In this document: positions 26,209 through 34,439 of the stretch, piece after piece
How positions within the stretch are numbered: position 1 is the stretch's first letter
Layout of the letters: each line of letters starts with the position of its first letter
Assembly (NCBI GenBank): GCA_023458755.1
Contig: JAEWYE010000015.1
Location: 46,154 to 110,153, forward strand
Reading direction: 5' to 3'
Source of the DNA: Bacillota bacterium
Lineage (GTDB): Bacteria; Bacillota; Clostridia; Oscillospirales; Acutalibacteraceae
DNA: 64,000 bases
Made by a program: the position numbers and the translations under genes
Notes under the pieces: generated by a model
Database searches by the model: none
What the model was told of the DNA's origin: nothing
What the model saw: the letters and a program-made list of their open reading frames with translations, nothing else

Positions 26209-27612
26209 ATGCTAAAAAGATATAACAATATGAAAATGAGAACCAAATTACTTGTCGCTTTTCTAAGCATAACCATAATTGCCAGCCTGAGCACGATTGT
26301 GGCACTTCTTAATATGGGCGGCGGCGGAAACGGACCACAGGGTGCAGCACAAGCTTCACAATCTGCTCCGCAGCAAATGCTGAGTGATCCAAGGATGCTG
26401 ATGATCGGCATTTTGATTGTTTCGTATGTTGTTTCCATTGTAATTGCAATTGCGATTTCCAAAAACATCAGCAAACCGATTGCAGAGATGACAAAAGCAG
26501 CGCAAAAGATGGCCGAAGGCGATTTAAATGTTGAGATTTCCGTAAAAACAAAGGACGAAGTCGGACAGTTGTGTGCCGCTTTGGTTCAATCCAATTCTTC
26601 CATAAAAGCATACATAGCCGACATTACAGACAATCTTTCCAGAATGTCAAAAGGTGATTTAAACCTTGCTTCCTCCGTGGAGTACAAAGGAGATTTTAAA
26701 GAGCTCCGTAATTCTCTGCACGATATTTCAGTAGCTTTAAATCAAACGATTCTTCAAATTCGGCAGGCATCCGAACAGGTTTCCAGCGGTTCCGGTCAGG
26801 TTTCCAGCAGTGCGCAGGCTTTGGCACAGGGTGCAACCGAACAGGCGAGCGCCATTGAAGAGCTTTCCGCAACCATTGTAGAGATATCCGAAAACGTCAA
26901 GCAAAATGCGGAATTCGCTTCCAGCGCCAGCACAAATGTAAATCATGTCGGTTCCGAACTGGAAATCAGCAATCAACACATGCAGGAAATGCTGAACGCA
27001 ATGGCGAAAATCAGTGATTCTTCCAACGAAATCGGAAAAATTATCAAGACCATTGAGGATATTGCGTTCCAGACCAATATACTCGCTTTGAATGCGGCGG
27101 TTGAGGCTGCAAGAGCAGGCGAGGCGGGCAAAGGCTTTGCGGTTGTTGCGGATGAAGTTCGCAATCTTGCCAGCAAGAGTGCCGAAGCGGCAAAAGATAC
27201 AACGTCCCTCATTCAGAATTCGATTGTTGAGGTTGAAAACGGCACAAAGATCGCGGATACAACGGCTAACGCTCTGCTGAAGGTCGTCGGCGATACCAAG
27301 GAAGCAGCCAACACCGTTGATCAAATCGCAAAGAAATCCAACGAACAGGCAAGTTCAATTAATCAGGTAACCCTTGGCGTTGAGCAGATTTCCGCTGTCG
27401 TCCAAACAAACTCCGCAACCGCGGAAGAAAGTGCCGCCGCGAGCGAGGAACTTTCCGGTCAGGCACAAATTCTGAAGGACCTTGTCGAGAATTTCAAATT
27501 GAGACAAAAGAAGGCCAAATCCGGCGATCAACCGAAGGCACAGGCTGCCGCCGCTGAATCTCAGCCGGAACCGCAGCCGGCTCCGCAGAATTTTGTGAAC
27601 GATAAGTATTAA
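26209..27612 (+). CDS. methyl-accepting chemotaxis protein with minimal ectodomain
   Basis: A 467-residue receptor. The first span is about residues 13-34; a loop of only about 30 residues, rich in Gly and Gln, separates it from the second span at 63-85. A HAMP domain follows (about 86-140), then a long signalling domain with the strongly conserved hairpin tip QTNILALNAAVEAARAGEAG at about 289-308. With almost no external ligand domain it may sense membrane state, an intracellular signal or a binding protein. It is cotranscribed with cheW and ends at a strong terminator. Confidence 0.92.
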   Translation: MLKRYNNMKMRTKLLVAFLSITIIASLSTIVALLNMGGGGNGPQGAAQASQSAPQQMLSDPRMLMIGILIVSYVVSIVIAIAISKNISKPIAEMTKAAQKMAEGDLNVEISVKTKDEVGQLCAALVQSNSSIKAYIADITDNLSRMSKGDLNLASSVEYKGDFKELRNSLHDISVALNQTILQIRQASEQVSSGSGQVSSSAQALAQGATEQASAIEELSATIVEISENVKQNAEFASSASTNVNHVGSELEISNQHMQEMLNAMAKISDSSNEIGKIIKTIEDIAFQTNILALNAAVEAARAGEAGKGFAVVADEVRNLASKSAEAAKDTTSLIQNSIVEVENGTKIADTTANALLKVVGDTKEAANTVDQIAKKSNEQASSINQVTLGVEQISAVVQTNSATAEESAAASEELSGQAQILKDLVENFKLRQKKAKSGDQPKAQAAAAESQPEPQPAPQNFVNDKY

Positions 27613-27629
27613 TACATAGCAAAACGAAG

Positions 27630-27668
27630 AACGGCAGTCCCATGCAGAAAACATGGGGCTGCCGTTTT
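27630..27668 (+). terminator. terminator of cheW-receptor operon
   Basis: AACGGCAGTCCCATG and CATGGGGCTGCCGTT form a 15-base stem followed by TTTAA. It belongs to the CGGCAG terminator group of the window. Confidence 0.85.
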
Positions 27669-27757
27669 AAGTTAAGGATAGCTGCTTATGGCTTCACTGC
27701 AGCGCCTTTAAAGAAGGTATAACAGAATTAATTGCGCTTATGTTTGCAAGGCTGCGC

Positions 27758-28663
27758 TCATTCCCTGCGAATAATTTTAACGGCATTGTGCAGGTTTTCA
27801 ATAGCAACAGTCTGTACTTGTCCCGCAAATTCTCCGTCTACCGTCCATGGGATTTCCTTTTTAAATTCAAAAGTTACTTCGTTCGCGTGAAAAAACAGGA
27901 TATGCTTTTTGTTATATTTATTGTGAAGGACACCGTATATGATGCTGCGCAGTTCCAGCGGATTATTCGGCTTACGGATAAGCAGTACTTCAAATTGCCC
28001 GTCGTTTAGGCATACGTCCTCCGGTTTAAACTGAAGGGTTCCGCCTACAGAGCGGGAATTCGTCACGCTTCCGAACAGAAATTCTCCCTCATCCTCCAAA
28101 CCGTCCGCTTTTACCTTTAACCGGTATGGACGAATATCGCCTACGCTTTTCATTCCGTCTATCACATACGCCATGTGACCAAACCGGTTTTTCAGCCACT
28201 GCGGGGTGGCATAGGAAACTTTGGTGAACGCACCGAAAGAGGCAATATACGAAAAATACTTCGAATGGTTAAACATGCCCACATCCTGGTCGATTGGCTG
28301 TTCTTTGCAAATGACAGTAACCGCTTTTTTCATGCTTGGGGGCAGACGCAGCGTTTTTGCCATATCGTTGGTCGTCCCGGCAGGAATATACCCAATTGGC
28401 AGTTTGCAGCCGGACTGCATACAGCCGGTAATGATTTCATTGAGCGTTCCGTCACCGCCGCAGCATACAAGCACATCATGGCCTTTTGCATATTGCTGAA
28501 CAAACTCTGCGGCATCGCCCGCTTTCGCCGTTAAAAGGGCGGTTACGGCATAACCGTTTTTACAAAATAATTTCGGAATATCAAAAGAATTAAATTTTAT
28601 CTTCTTTTTCCCCGCTGTAGGGTTAATGATGAGCAGAACTTTTTTTGCCGGTTGAGCAGACAT
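27758..28663 (-). CDS. diacylglycerol/lipid kinase family protein
   Basis: A 301-residue soluble or peripheral kinase of the DagK/YegS family, which phosphorylates diacylglycerol or a related lipid for phospholipid recycling. The N-terminal phosphate-loop-like NPTAGKKK (about 14-21), the ATP-binding GGDGTLNE (about 68-75) and PAGTTNDMAKTL (about 93-104) are all present. GAGGTG precedes the ATG. It is a single gene. Confidence 0.92.
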   Translation of the reverse strand: MSAQPAKKVLLIINPTAGKKKIKFNSFDIPKLFCKNGYAVTALLTAKAGDAAEFVQQYAKGHDVLVCCGGDGTLNEIITGCMQSGCKLPIGYIPAGTTNDMAKTLRLPPSMKKAVTVICKEQPIDQDVGMFNHSKYFSYIASFGAFTKVSYATPQWLKNRFGHMAYVIDGMKSVGDIRPYRLKVKADGLEDEGEFLFGSVTNSRSVGGTLQFKPEDVCLNDGQFEVLLIRKPNNPLELRSIIYGVLHNKYNKKHILFFHANEVTFEFKKEIPWTVDGEFAGQVQTVAIENLHNAVKIIRRE

Positions 28664-28686
28664 TTGTTTTCACCTCTTTTTTTCGT

Positions 28687-28789
28687 ATAGTCAGTTAACT
28701 TTAGAAAATATCCAAGAAACAAGCGTAAAATCTTTGATATATGGATTTTATGCTTGTAGATTGGTCTTATTTTCAAGTTAACGGACTAA
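28687..28789. repeat. palindromic repeat copy 1 (MITE-like)
   Basis: About 103 bases that fold on themselves almost end to end. The tips are TAGTC-N-GTTAACTT and AAGTTAAC-N-GACTA, and inner arms ACAAGC/GCTTGT and TAAAATC/GATTTTA also pair. A second diverged copy follows at 28836. No coding capacity. Confidence 0.75.
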
Positions 28790-28835
28790 ATCATACCTTA
28801 AAAACCGGTTGATACTTTTATTGTAGATTTGTATT

Positions 28836-28939
28836 ATAGCCCGTTAATTTTAGAAAACATCCAAGAAACAAGCGCAGAATCTTTGCTATATGGATTTTTC
28901 GCTTGGAGCTTGGTTCAGTTTCCAAATTAGCTGACTATA
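28836..28939. repeat. palindromic repeat copy 2 (MITE-like)
   Basis: Same orientation as copy 1, sharing for example ATCCAAGAAACAAGCG and the ATATGGATTTT loop. The tips TATAGCCCGTTAA and the TATAGTCAGCTAA complement are less perfect. The two copies are 46 bases apart. Confidence 0.7.
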
Positions 28940-29024
28940 TTTACTAATTATCATTATATGCTTCTGTAGATTCGTTTTCAACAGCATCTGTCAAATGGGA
29001 AAAGCAAAATTGCACCGCTGTTCC

Positions 29025-29053
29025 TTTACAGAACCCGTAAAATTTGCTATGCT
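29025..29053 (+). promoter_or_regulatory. candidate promoter of queH
   Basis: TTTACA, a 17-base spacer and TATGCT lie 22 bases before the queH start. Confidence 0.55.
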
Positions 29054-29074
29054 GTATGGATAGGGGGTGTGGCT

Positions 29075-29707
29075 ATGGTTCGAAATTATCAAAAGGAACT
29101 GGATTCTTTGATTGAATCGCTCGGTAAAGAGCAAAAAGTTCCGACTTTGCTGCTTCATAGCTGCTGTGCCCCGTGCAGCAGCTATGTTCTGGAATATCTT
29201 TCTAATTATTTTCAAATTACCGTTTTTTATTACAACCCGAACATTTATCCCGAGGAGGAATACCGCAAGCGGGTAGAGGAGCTAAAGCGTCTGATTGCCG
29301 AGATCCCGCTGAAACATGAAGTGAAATTTTTAGAAGGCAAGTATGACAGCGACCGTTTCTTCGCGCTTTCAAAAGGCCTGGAGCAGCAGGAGGAAGGCGG
29401 CGAACGCTGTTTTCACTGCTACAAGTTAAGGCTGAACGAGGCTGCCGCTCTATGCCGTGAAGGGAATTATAATTATTTCACGACCACGTTATCCATCAGC
29501 CCTTATAAAAACGCCGAAAAGCTGAATGAAATCGGGGAAGAGTTGGCAAACAAGTACGGGGTACACTATTTGAACTCCGATTTTAAAAAGCGGGGCGGAT
29601 ATCAGCGCTCTATCCAGCTTTCCAGGCAATATGATTTATACCGCCAAAACTATTGCGGATGCGTATTCTCTAAAACACAGGCAGAAGCGCACAGCAAGAA
29701 TATATAG
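29075..29707 (+). CDS. queH: epoxyqueuosine reductase QueH
   Basis: A 210-residue iron-sulfur enzyme that catalyses the last step of queuosine synthesis in tRNA (the non-cobalamin alternative to QueG). The cysteine sets of the family are present: HSCCAPCSSY near residue 29, ERCFHCYKLRL near 115 and YCGCVFS near 197. The ATG at 29075 follows GGGGGTG; a GTG six bases upstream is less likely. RidA follows 17 bases later on the same strand. Confidence 0.92.
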   Translation: MVRNYQKELDSLIESLGKEQKVPTLLLHSCCAPCSSYVLEYLSNYFQITVFYYNPNIYPEEEYRKRVEELKRLIAEIPLKHEVKFLEGKYDSDRFFALSKGLEQQEEGGERCFHCYKLRLNEAAALCREGNYNYFTTTLSISPYKNAEKLNEIGEELANKYGVHYLNSDFKKRGGYQRSIQLSRQYDLYRQNYCGCVFSKTQAEAHSKNI

Positions 29708-29724
29708 AAAAAGAGGTTTTGTCA

Positions 29725-30135
29725 ATGTTTGAAAGCAATACGCCCAAAGAGGCATTAACCAAGTTTCAGGTAATTTCCACCCCCAACGCTCCGGCGGCAA
29801 TCGGCCCGTATTCACAGGCAATCATCAGCAACGGTATGCTGTATGCCAGCGGCCAGATTCCGATTATTCCGGCAACCGGTGCAATTGCCGAAGGTAATAT
29901 CAATGTGCAGGCGGAGCAAATTATGAAAAATGTCGGTGCGATTTTAGAAGCCGGCGGCACGGATTTTGCGAGTGTAGTCAAAACAACCTGTTTTCTGGCG
30001 GATATGAATGATTTTGCGGCGTTTAACGCGGTTTATGAAAAGTTTTTTACCGGAAAACCTGCGCGCTCCTGCGTTGCGGTAAAGCAGCTCCCGAAAAACG
30101 TTTTGGCGGAAGTCGAAGTTATCGCGGCTCTATAA
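29725..30135 (+). CDS. ridA: RidA-family deaminase
   Basis: A 136-residue member of the YjgF/YER057c/UK114 family, which hydrolyses reactive enamine/imine intermediates. The signature APAAIGPYSQAI is at about 22-33 and the active Arg is in KPARSCVAV near 115. The family usually starts within a few residues of the VISTPNAP segment, so about 14 N-terminal residues are extra. The ATG at 29725 suits the AAGAGG site better than a TTG six bases earlier. Probably cotranscribed with queH. Confidence 0.92.
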   Translation: MFESNTPKEALTKFQVISTPNAPAAIGPYSQAIISNGMLYASGQIPIIPATGAIAEGNINVQAEQIMKNVGAILEAGGTDFASVVKTTCFLADMNDFAAFNAVYEKFFTGKPARSCVAVKQLPKNVLAEVEVIAAL

Positions 30136-30152
30136 AAATAATAAATCCTAGA

Positions 30153-30190
30153 AAAAATCACACCGGCTGGTAACAGTCTGTGTGATTTTT
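30153..30190 (+). terminator. terminator after ridA
   Basis: AAAAATCACAC and GTGTGATTTTT pair around a 16-base loop, followed by ATTTTTT. Confidence 0.75.
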
Positions 30191-30214
30191 ATTTTTTGTT
30201 CGATGCCTTTCGCC

Positions 30215-30243
30215 TTAACATTTCGGGAAAAATGTGGTAGACT
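30215..30243 (+). promoter_or_regulatory. candidate promoter of the M3 peptidase gene
   Basis: TTAACA and TAGACT are 17 bases apart, 76 bases before the ATG. Confidence 0.5.
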
Positions 30244-30318
30244 AAATTACGAACCTTACCATAAAAATCAGCAGAAAAATTCTGGCTTCTAAAATATTAT
30301 AATGTTGGGAGATACTTT

Positions 30319-32010
30319 ATGAAATTTTCCGAAATGAAATACAAGCGCCCGAATACCGATAAAATGATGAAAAACTACATGAAGATTACCGAAAAATTCC
30401 CTCTGTGCAAAACCGCAGCGGAACAATTGGAACTTATTTACGAGCATGAAAAAATGTTCTGCGGATACCAGACCATGAGCACCATAGCCTATATCCGCCA
30501 AAGCATTGATACGGTGGATCCCTTCTATGAAAAGGAAATGGCATTTTACGATGCCAATTCCCCTGTTATTCAGGAATATGTACAGAATTTTATGAAAGCG
30601 GTCGCCGCGTCCAAGTTCAAGCAGGAACTCGAAAAAGATACGGGTAAGCTCTTCTTTGAGAATATTGAAATCTCATTAAAGACTTTTTCGCCAAAAATCA
30701 TCGACCTAATGAAGGAAGAAAACGCGCTGGTCACCGAATATGAAAAGCTGCTTGCATCCGCACAAATCGAGTTTGACGGCAAGGTGCTGAATCTTTCAGA
30801 AATCCATACCTATCAGGTGGCACAGAATCGTGAAACACGCAAAGCCGCGTGGCAGAAAACAGCTGAATTTTTTACCGCGAACGCCAAAAAACTGGATGAC
30901 CTTTACAGCAAACTGGTAAAAAGCAGAACCGAGCAGGCAAAAAAACTGGGCTACAAAAATTATGTGCAGCTCGGTTACGACCGCTTGGGACGCAACTGCT
31001 ATTCCCCCGCGGATGTCAAGGTTTACCGGGAGCAAATCGTAAATGATCTGGTGCCGGTCGTGACCAAAATTAAACAGAATCAGGCAAAGCGCCTTGGCAT
31101 ACCGGATATCAAATTTTACGATGACGCCAATCTGTTTGCGGAGGGCAACCCCGCGCCAAAGGGAGATAAACAGGCGTTGGTTGATGCCGCGCAAAAAATG
31201 TATCGTGAGATGAGCCCGCAGACCGGCGAATTCTTTGACTTTATGATTGAAAATGAGCTGTTTGATCTGGACAGCAAAAAGGGAAAAGCGGGCGGCGGTT
31301 ACTGCACCGATATTCCGGACTATAAAAGCCCGTTTATCTTTGCGAATTTTAACGGTACGGCGGGCGATGTGGAGGTACTCACTCATGAGGCGGGTCACGC
31401 GTTTGCCAGTTATGTTTCCCGTGATATGAAAATTCATGAAAATTCCTGTCCGACGATGGAAGCGGCGGAAACGCATTCCATGTCTATGGAACTGTTCTCT
31501 CGTCCGTGGGATGAATATTTCTTCGGGGCGGATACAGAAAAATTCCATGTGTTCCAGTTGGAAACCGCGCTTGATTTTATCCCGTACGGCTGCATGGTGG
31601 ACGATTTTCAGGAAACCGTGTACGAGAATCCGGATTTAACGCCGAAACAGCGCAAACACTTATGGGCGAATTTAGAGAAAAAATACCGCCCTTGGATCGA
31701 TTTTGACCACCTCGAATTTTTTGAGGACGGCGGCGGTTATCAGCGCCAGCACCACATCTATTCCTTCCCACTGTATTATATTGATTATTGTCTGGCACAA
31801 ACGGTTGCGCTTGAATTCTGGTCGCAGTCCAACAAAGACTGGCAGCAGGCTTTTAAAAACTACCTTTCCTTTGTTTCTTTCGGCGGTACCAAAACCTTTG
31901 TGGAGCTTGTAAAACAATCCAAGCTAAATCTGCCGTTTAATCAAGGCTGCATCAAAGCGCTGAGCGGCGAAATTTTAGACTGGGTGGAAAAACACGAAAT
32001 TCTCAGATAA
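30319..32010 (+). CDS. pepF: M3 family oligoendopeptidase (PepF-like)
   Basis: A 563-residue cytosolic zinc metallopeptidase that degrades oligopeptides. The zinc site HEAGH lies at residues 356-360 (THEAGHAFASYV) and a downstream Glu in MEAAETHSMSMEL (about 382-394) completes it. Length and C-terminal signature SFPLYYIDYCLAQ fit the PepF/M3B group. GGGAG precedes the ATG. It is a monocistronic unit bounded by terminators. Confidence 0.93.
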   Translation: MKFSEMKYKRPNTDKMMKNYMKITEKFPLCKTAAEQLELIYEHEKMFCGYQTMSTIAYIRQSIDTVDPFYEKEMAFYDANSPVIQEYVQNFMKAVAASKFKQELEKDTGKLFFENIEISLKTFSPKIIDLMKEENALVTEYEKLLASAQIEFDGKVLNLSEIHTYQVAQNRETRKAAWQKTAEFFTANAKKLDDLYSKLVKSRTEQAKKLGYKNYVQLGYDRLGRNCYSPADVKVYREQIVNDLVPVVTKIKQNQAKRLGIPDIKFYDDANLFAEGNPAPKGDKQALVDAAQKMYREMSPQTGEFFDFMIENELFDLDSKKGKAGGGYCTDIPDYKSPFIFANFNGTAGDVEVLTHEAGHAFASYVSRDMKIHENSCPTMEAAETHSMSMELFSRPWDEYFFGADTEKFHVFQLETALDFIPYGCMVDDFQETVYENPDLTPKQRKHLWANLEKKYRPWIDFDHLEFFEDGGGYQRQHHIYSFPLYYIDYCLAQTVALEFWSQSNKDWQQAFKNYLSFVSFGGTKTFVELVKQSKLNLPFNQGCIKALSGEILDWVEKHEILR

Positions 32011-32051
32011 AAAATGCCTGCAATCCGAATAACCGGGTTGCAGGCATTTTT
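32009..32051. terminator. bidirectional terminator
   Basis: AAAAATGCCTGCAA and TTGCAGGCATTTTT form a symmetric stem with T runs on both strands, between the peptidase and the converging membrane gene. Confidence 0.85.
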
Positions 32052-32066
32052 AGTTGCATTTGCAGT

Positions 32067-32897
32067 TCATCTTTTTGCAATTTTACTCCAAATCATATCC
32101 TTTATGCGGGAAAGCGATTCGTTGTATTTATAGGATTTCATGGTAGGAAAGGCGCGTATGACACGGCGCTGCATGTGTTTGAAGCTTTTTTCCATTTTGT
32201 CTTTTCGTTCATATAAGGATTTCAGCGTGGTTCGAGCGTCGTCGTCCAGCAGATTATCAATCATAGTTTGTATACTTTTCATCCCGTCCGCTTTGGCGGT
32301 TGCGCCTTTTTCCATCAAGTCTTCTTTCAGTTCGGCTGTTTTTGCCTTGATTTCATCCAGCACCTGCTGCAATTGCTCCAGTTTTCCTTTGAGTTGTAGG
32401 AGCGTATGTAGGGTGATGCAGACGTCGCAGATAAAATAAACAATCAATGCGTATGCGAACCATGTTGCCCATTTGTCTGGAATACTGTTTACCAAATCCG
32501 AAACAACCGGGTGAACAAACTGCACGCCCACAACGCACATAACACCGAAAAGCAAAGAATTTGTCAAGCAAATACGTCCCTGAAAATTGAACTTGTTTTC
32601 CGAATAATCCCACCAGGTGGTGTGAAAAATTTTCTCCATTACAAGACCGGTCAGGTATTCAATGGAGGTTGTAATCAGTATGCTCGCAAAAAACAAAAGC
32701 ACGATATTATTTGCAAACGGCGATAACAGGTAGATGACAATCAGCCCGCCGAATCCGTAAATCGGGCAGAATGGGCCATTTAAAAAGCCGCGGTCGACGA
32801 ACTCCTTCTTTGGCACCGAGCAAAAAATGGTCTCGCAAACCCAGCCTACAAAGCTGTATATTGTAAAAATAAGAACCAGACGCGCTATTGATTCCAT
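32067..32897 (-). CDS. putative ABC transporter permease, CmpB-like (PF06541 type)
   Basis: A 276-residue protein with about four membrane spans in the first 150 residues and a long charged helical tail. The conserved opening FVGWVCETIFC, the GFLNGPFCPIYGFG segment and HTTWWDYS match the family called putative ABC transporter permease in clostridia; transport has not been shown. The ATG at 32897 has GGAG eight bases before it, so I discard 25 upstream codons. A coiled coil at about 165-200 is likely. Confidence 0.8.
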   Translation of the reverse strand: MESIARLVLIFTIYSFVGWVCETIFCSVPKKEFVDRGFLNGPFCPIYGFGGLIVIYLLSPFANNIVLLFFASILITTSIEYLTGLVMEKIFHTTWWDYSENKFNFQGRICLTNSLLFGVMCVVGVQFVHPVVSDLVNSIPDKWATWFAYALIVYFICDVCITLHTLLQLKGKLEQLQQVLDEIKAKTAELKEDLMEKGATAKADGMKSIQTMIDNLLDDDARTTLKSLYERKDKMEKSFKHMQRRVIRAFPTMKSYKYNESLSRIKDMIWSKIAKR

Positions 32898-33090
32898 ATG
32901 TAATACTCCATTATTTTTTACTTCTCTATTATTAAGTGATAGCCCTACATCGCAAGACTGCATAGAAGACATCTTGAAATTTGCTGCAATGAGTTTTTAA
33001 TTTTAAACAAACTGCGAAATTCGTGCAGCCCTTTCTGCTGACCAGAGCGCTTCACTATTATTTTCCCTTAAATTTAAATTTGCCAGTATA

Positions 33091-33861
33091 TTATATCGAT
33101 TGGGATTCAATAAATTGAATAAGCTGCGTACAAAATTCCCTTGGGTGTAACGTAAAATACTCAGCATGACCCATTCCGGAATTCTCTACTAATTTTACGT
33201 TGGGGAAAATTCTCTTAATATATGCGATATCTGATTTACGCTCGTCTTTTTCTTCATCACCATACCAATATTCCACTGGACAATCTGGCAGAGGCACTGG
33301 GTTGGGCATAGAATAATTATTACATGAATAAAAAGAACGCCAAATAGTCTTTGAACTCAAACTTTTTAGAACCTTCTTTATATATTGCAAATCTTCACTT
33401 GAATACTTTTCCGGTGCAAAGATTCCCCGAAAAAACTTTGTACTGCAATGTTTTCCAATTTCCAACATACACCAATCTCTTATAGCAATGAAATAAGTAA
33501 CCAATTGCGGTAATTGGTATGGTGTCATTCCTGCATCTATAACAACTCGCTCATATTTTATTCGACTATCTGCAATCATTCGGGTAACAACAGAACCTCC
33601 CATAGAACAACCGTAAAGACATCTTACCCTTGAATGTCCATGCTCTATAAGCCAGTTTTCCATATCTTCTGCAATTTCTTCCACACTGGTGTAGTCTGTA
33701 TTCGGTAATTCTGTGTCATGTCCAGGCATTGCAGGAACAATTAAATGGTATTTATGAGATAATATCGGGATAATAAGGTTGAAAACTTCCCACCAAACGC
33801 AATTTGGATGAAAAAGAACAACGATATCCAAATGTTCTATCCCAAATTCATGAATTGTCAT
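33091..33861 (-). CDS. alpha/beta hydrolase
   Basis: A 256-residue hydrolase. The nucleophile elbow is GCSMGG, with the Ser at about residue 86. The Asp and His of the triad are probably in the C-terminal EYWYGDEEKDE and SGMGHAEYF motifs. The substrate is unknown; a Cys before the Ser (GCSMGG) is a common variant of the elbow. The ATG at 33861 follows AAAGGG at nine bases. Base composition is more AT-rich than the neighbours. Confidence 0.85.
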   Translation of the reverse strand: MTIHEFGIEHLDIVVLFHPNCVWWEVFNLIIPILSHKYHLIVPAMPGHDTELPNTDYTSVEEIAEDMENWLIEHGHSRVRCLYGCSMGGSVVTRMIADSRIKYERVVIDAGMTPYQLPQLVTYFIAIRDWCMLEIGKHCSTKFFRGIFAPEKYSSEDLQYIKKVLKSLSSKTIWRSFYSCNNYSMPNPVPLPDCPVEYWYGDEEKDERKSDIAYIKRIFPNVKLVENSGMGHAEYFTLHPREFCTQLIQFIESQSI

Positions 33862-34031
33862 AAAGGTTATCCCTTTCAAAATCCTGCTCTATATTTATAT
33901 GAAACTAAGGTTTGTTTGTCTTCGAATAGTTTTTTAATAATCTGACTTTGCTCTCAACGAACGTCATAAACACAATGCGAAGCCCAAAATGAAAGGGAGA
34001 CGATGCATGGTGCTCATAAATTCACCAGAGA

Positions 34032-34235
34032 CTATTTTATGAATTGGATGATTACCGCCACAATACCAGCGATAACAAACATGATGCCGCCAAATCTTGT
34101 ACTAAGTATAAATATGGATGAAGGATCCGTATCAGAATTATTCTTCCAACCTTGCGTAATATTAAAAAATACTTTTGGCTCGAATATCATAAGGAACCCC
34201 AATATCAGAAATACCACACCCAAAAGTAGGTACAC
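34032..34235 (-). CDS. small membrane protein, DUF6199-like
   Basis: A 67-residue protein with two membrane spans (about 1-20 and 47-65) joined by a short outer or inner loop containing STRFGG. The pattern, with FEPKVFFNITQGWKN before the second span, resembles DUF6199 proteins, whose function is unknown. The start is GTG after GAGGCGGGTG. It stands alone. Confidence 0.6.
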   Translation of the reverse strand: MYLLLGVVFLILGFLMIFEPKVFFNITQGWKNNSDTDPSSIFILSTRFGGIMFVIAGIVAVIIQFIK

Positions 34236-34439
34236 AGCTCACACCCGCCTCTCAATCTATAAATTGGAATGCGCGTCCGTTGTACGCCATAAGCAGATTG
34301 GAAATTTGCATTTGTTTTTTGGTTGCCAAGTCTTGCCTATACGTTCCGTCCATATTGTTCTTATCCAATATTCCTAAGTATTTATATAATTCTAGTTTAT
34401 CTTTTTATCAATCTTTTGTCAACTCGTCGATTTCTCCAC

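Larger units (their letters stand above)
28664..29074. other. gap of about 410 bases with two palindromic repeats
   Basis: No gene is credible here. It holds the two repeat copies described separately and the QueH promoter at its right end. Confidence 0.7.

Noticed and set aside
28687..28939. Possible CRISPR array
   Set aside because: Only two copies, each about 100 bases and self-complementary, with no short regular repeats and no cas genes.
30796..31548. 250-codon open frame opposite the M3 peptidase
   Set aside because: Antisense shadow; the sense strand has the HEAGH site and family length.
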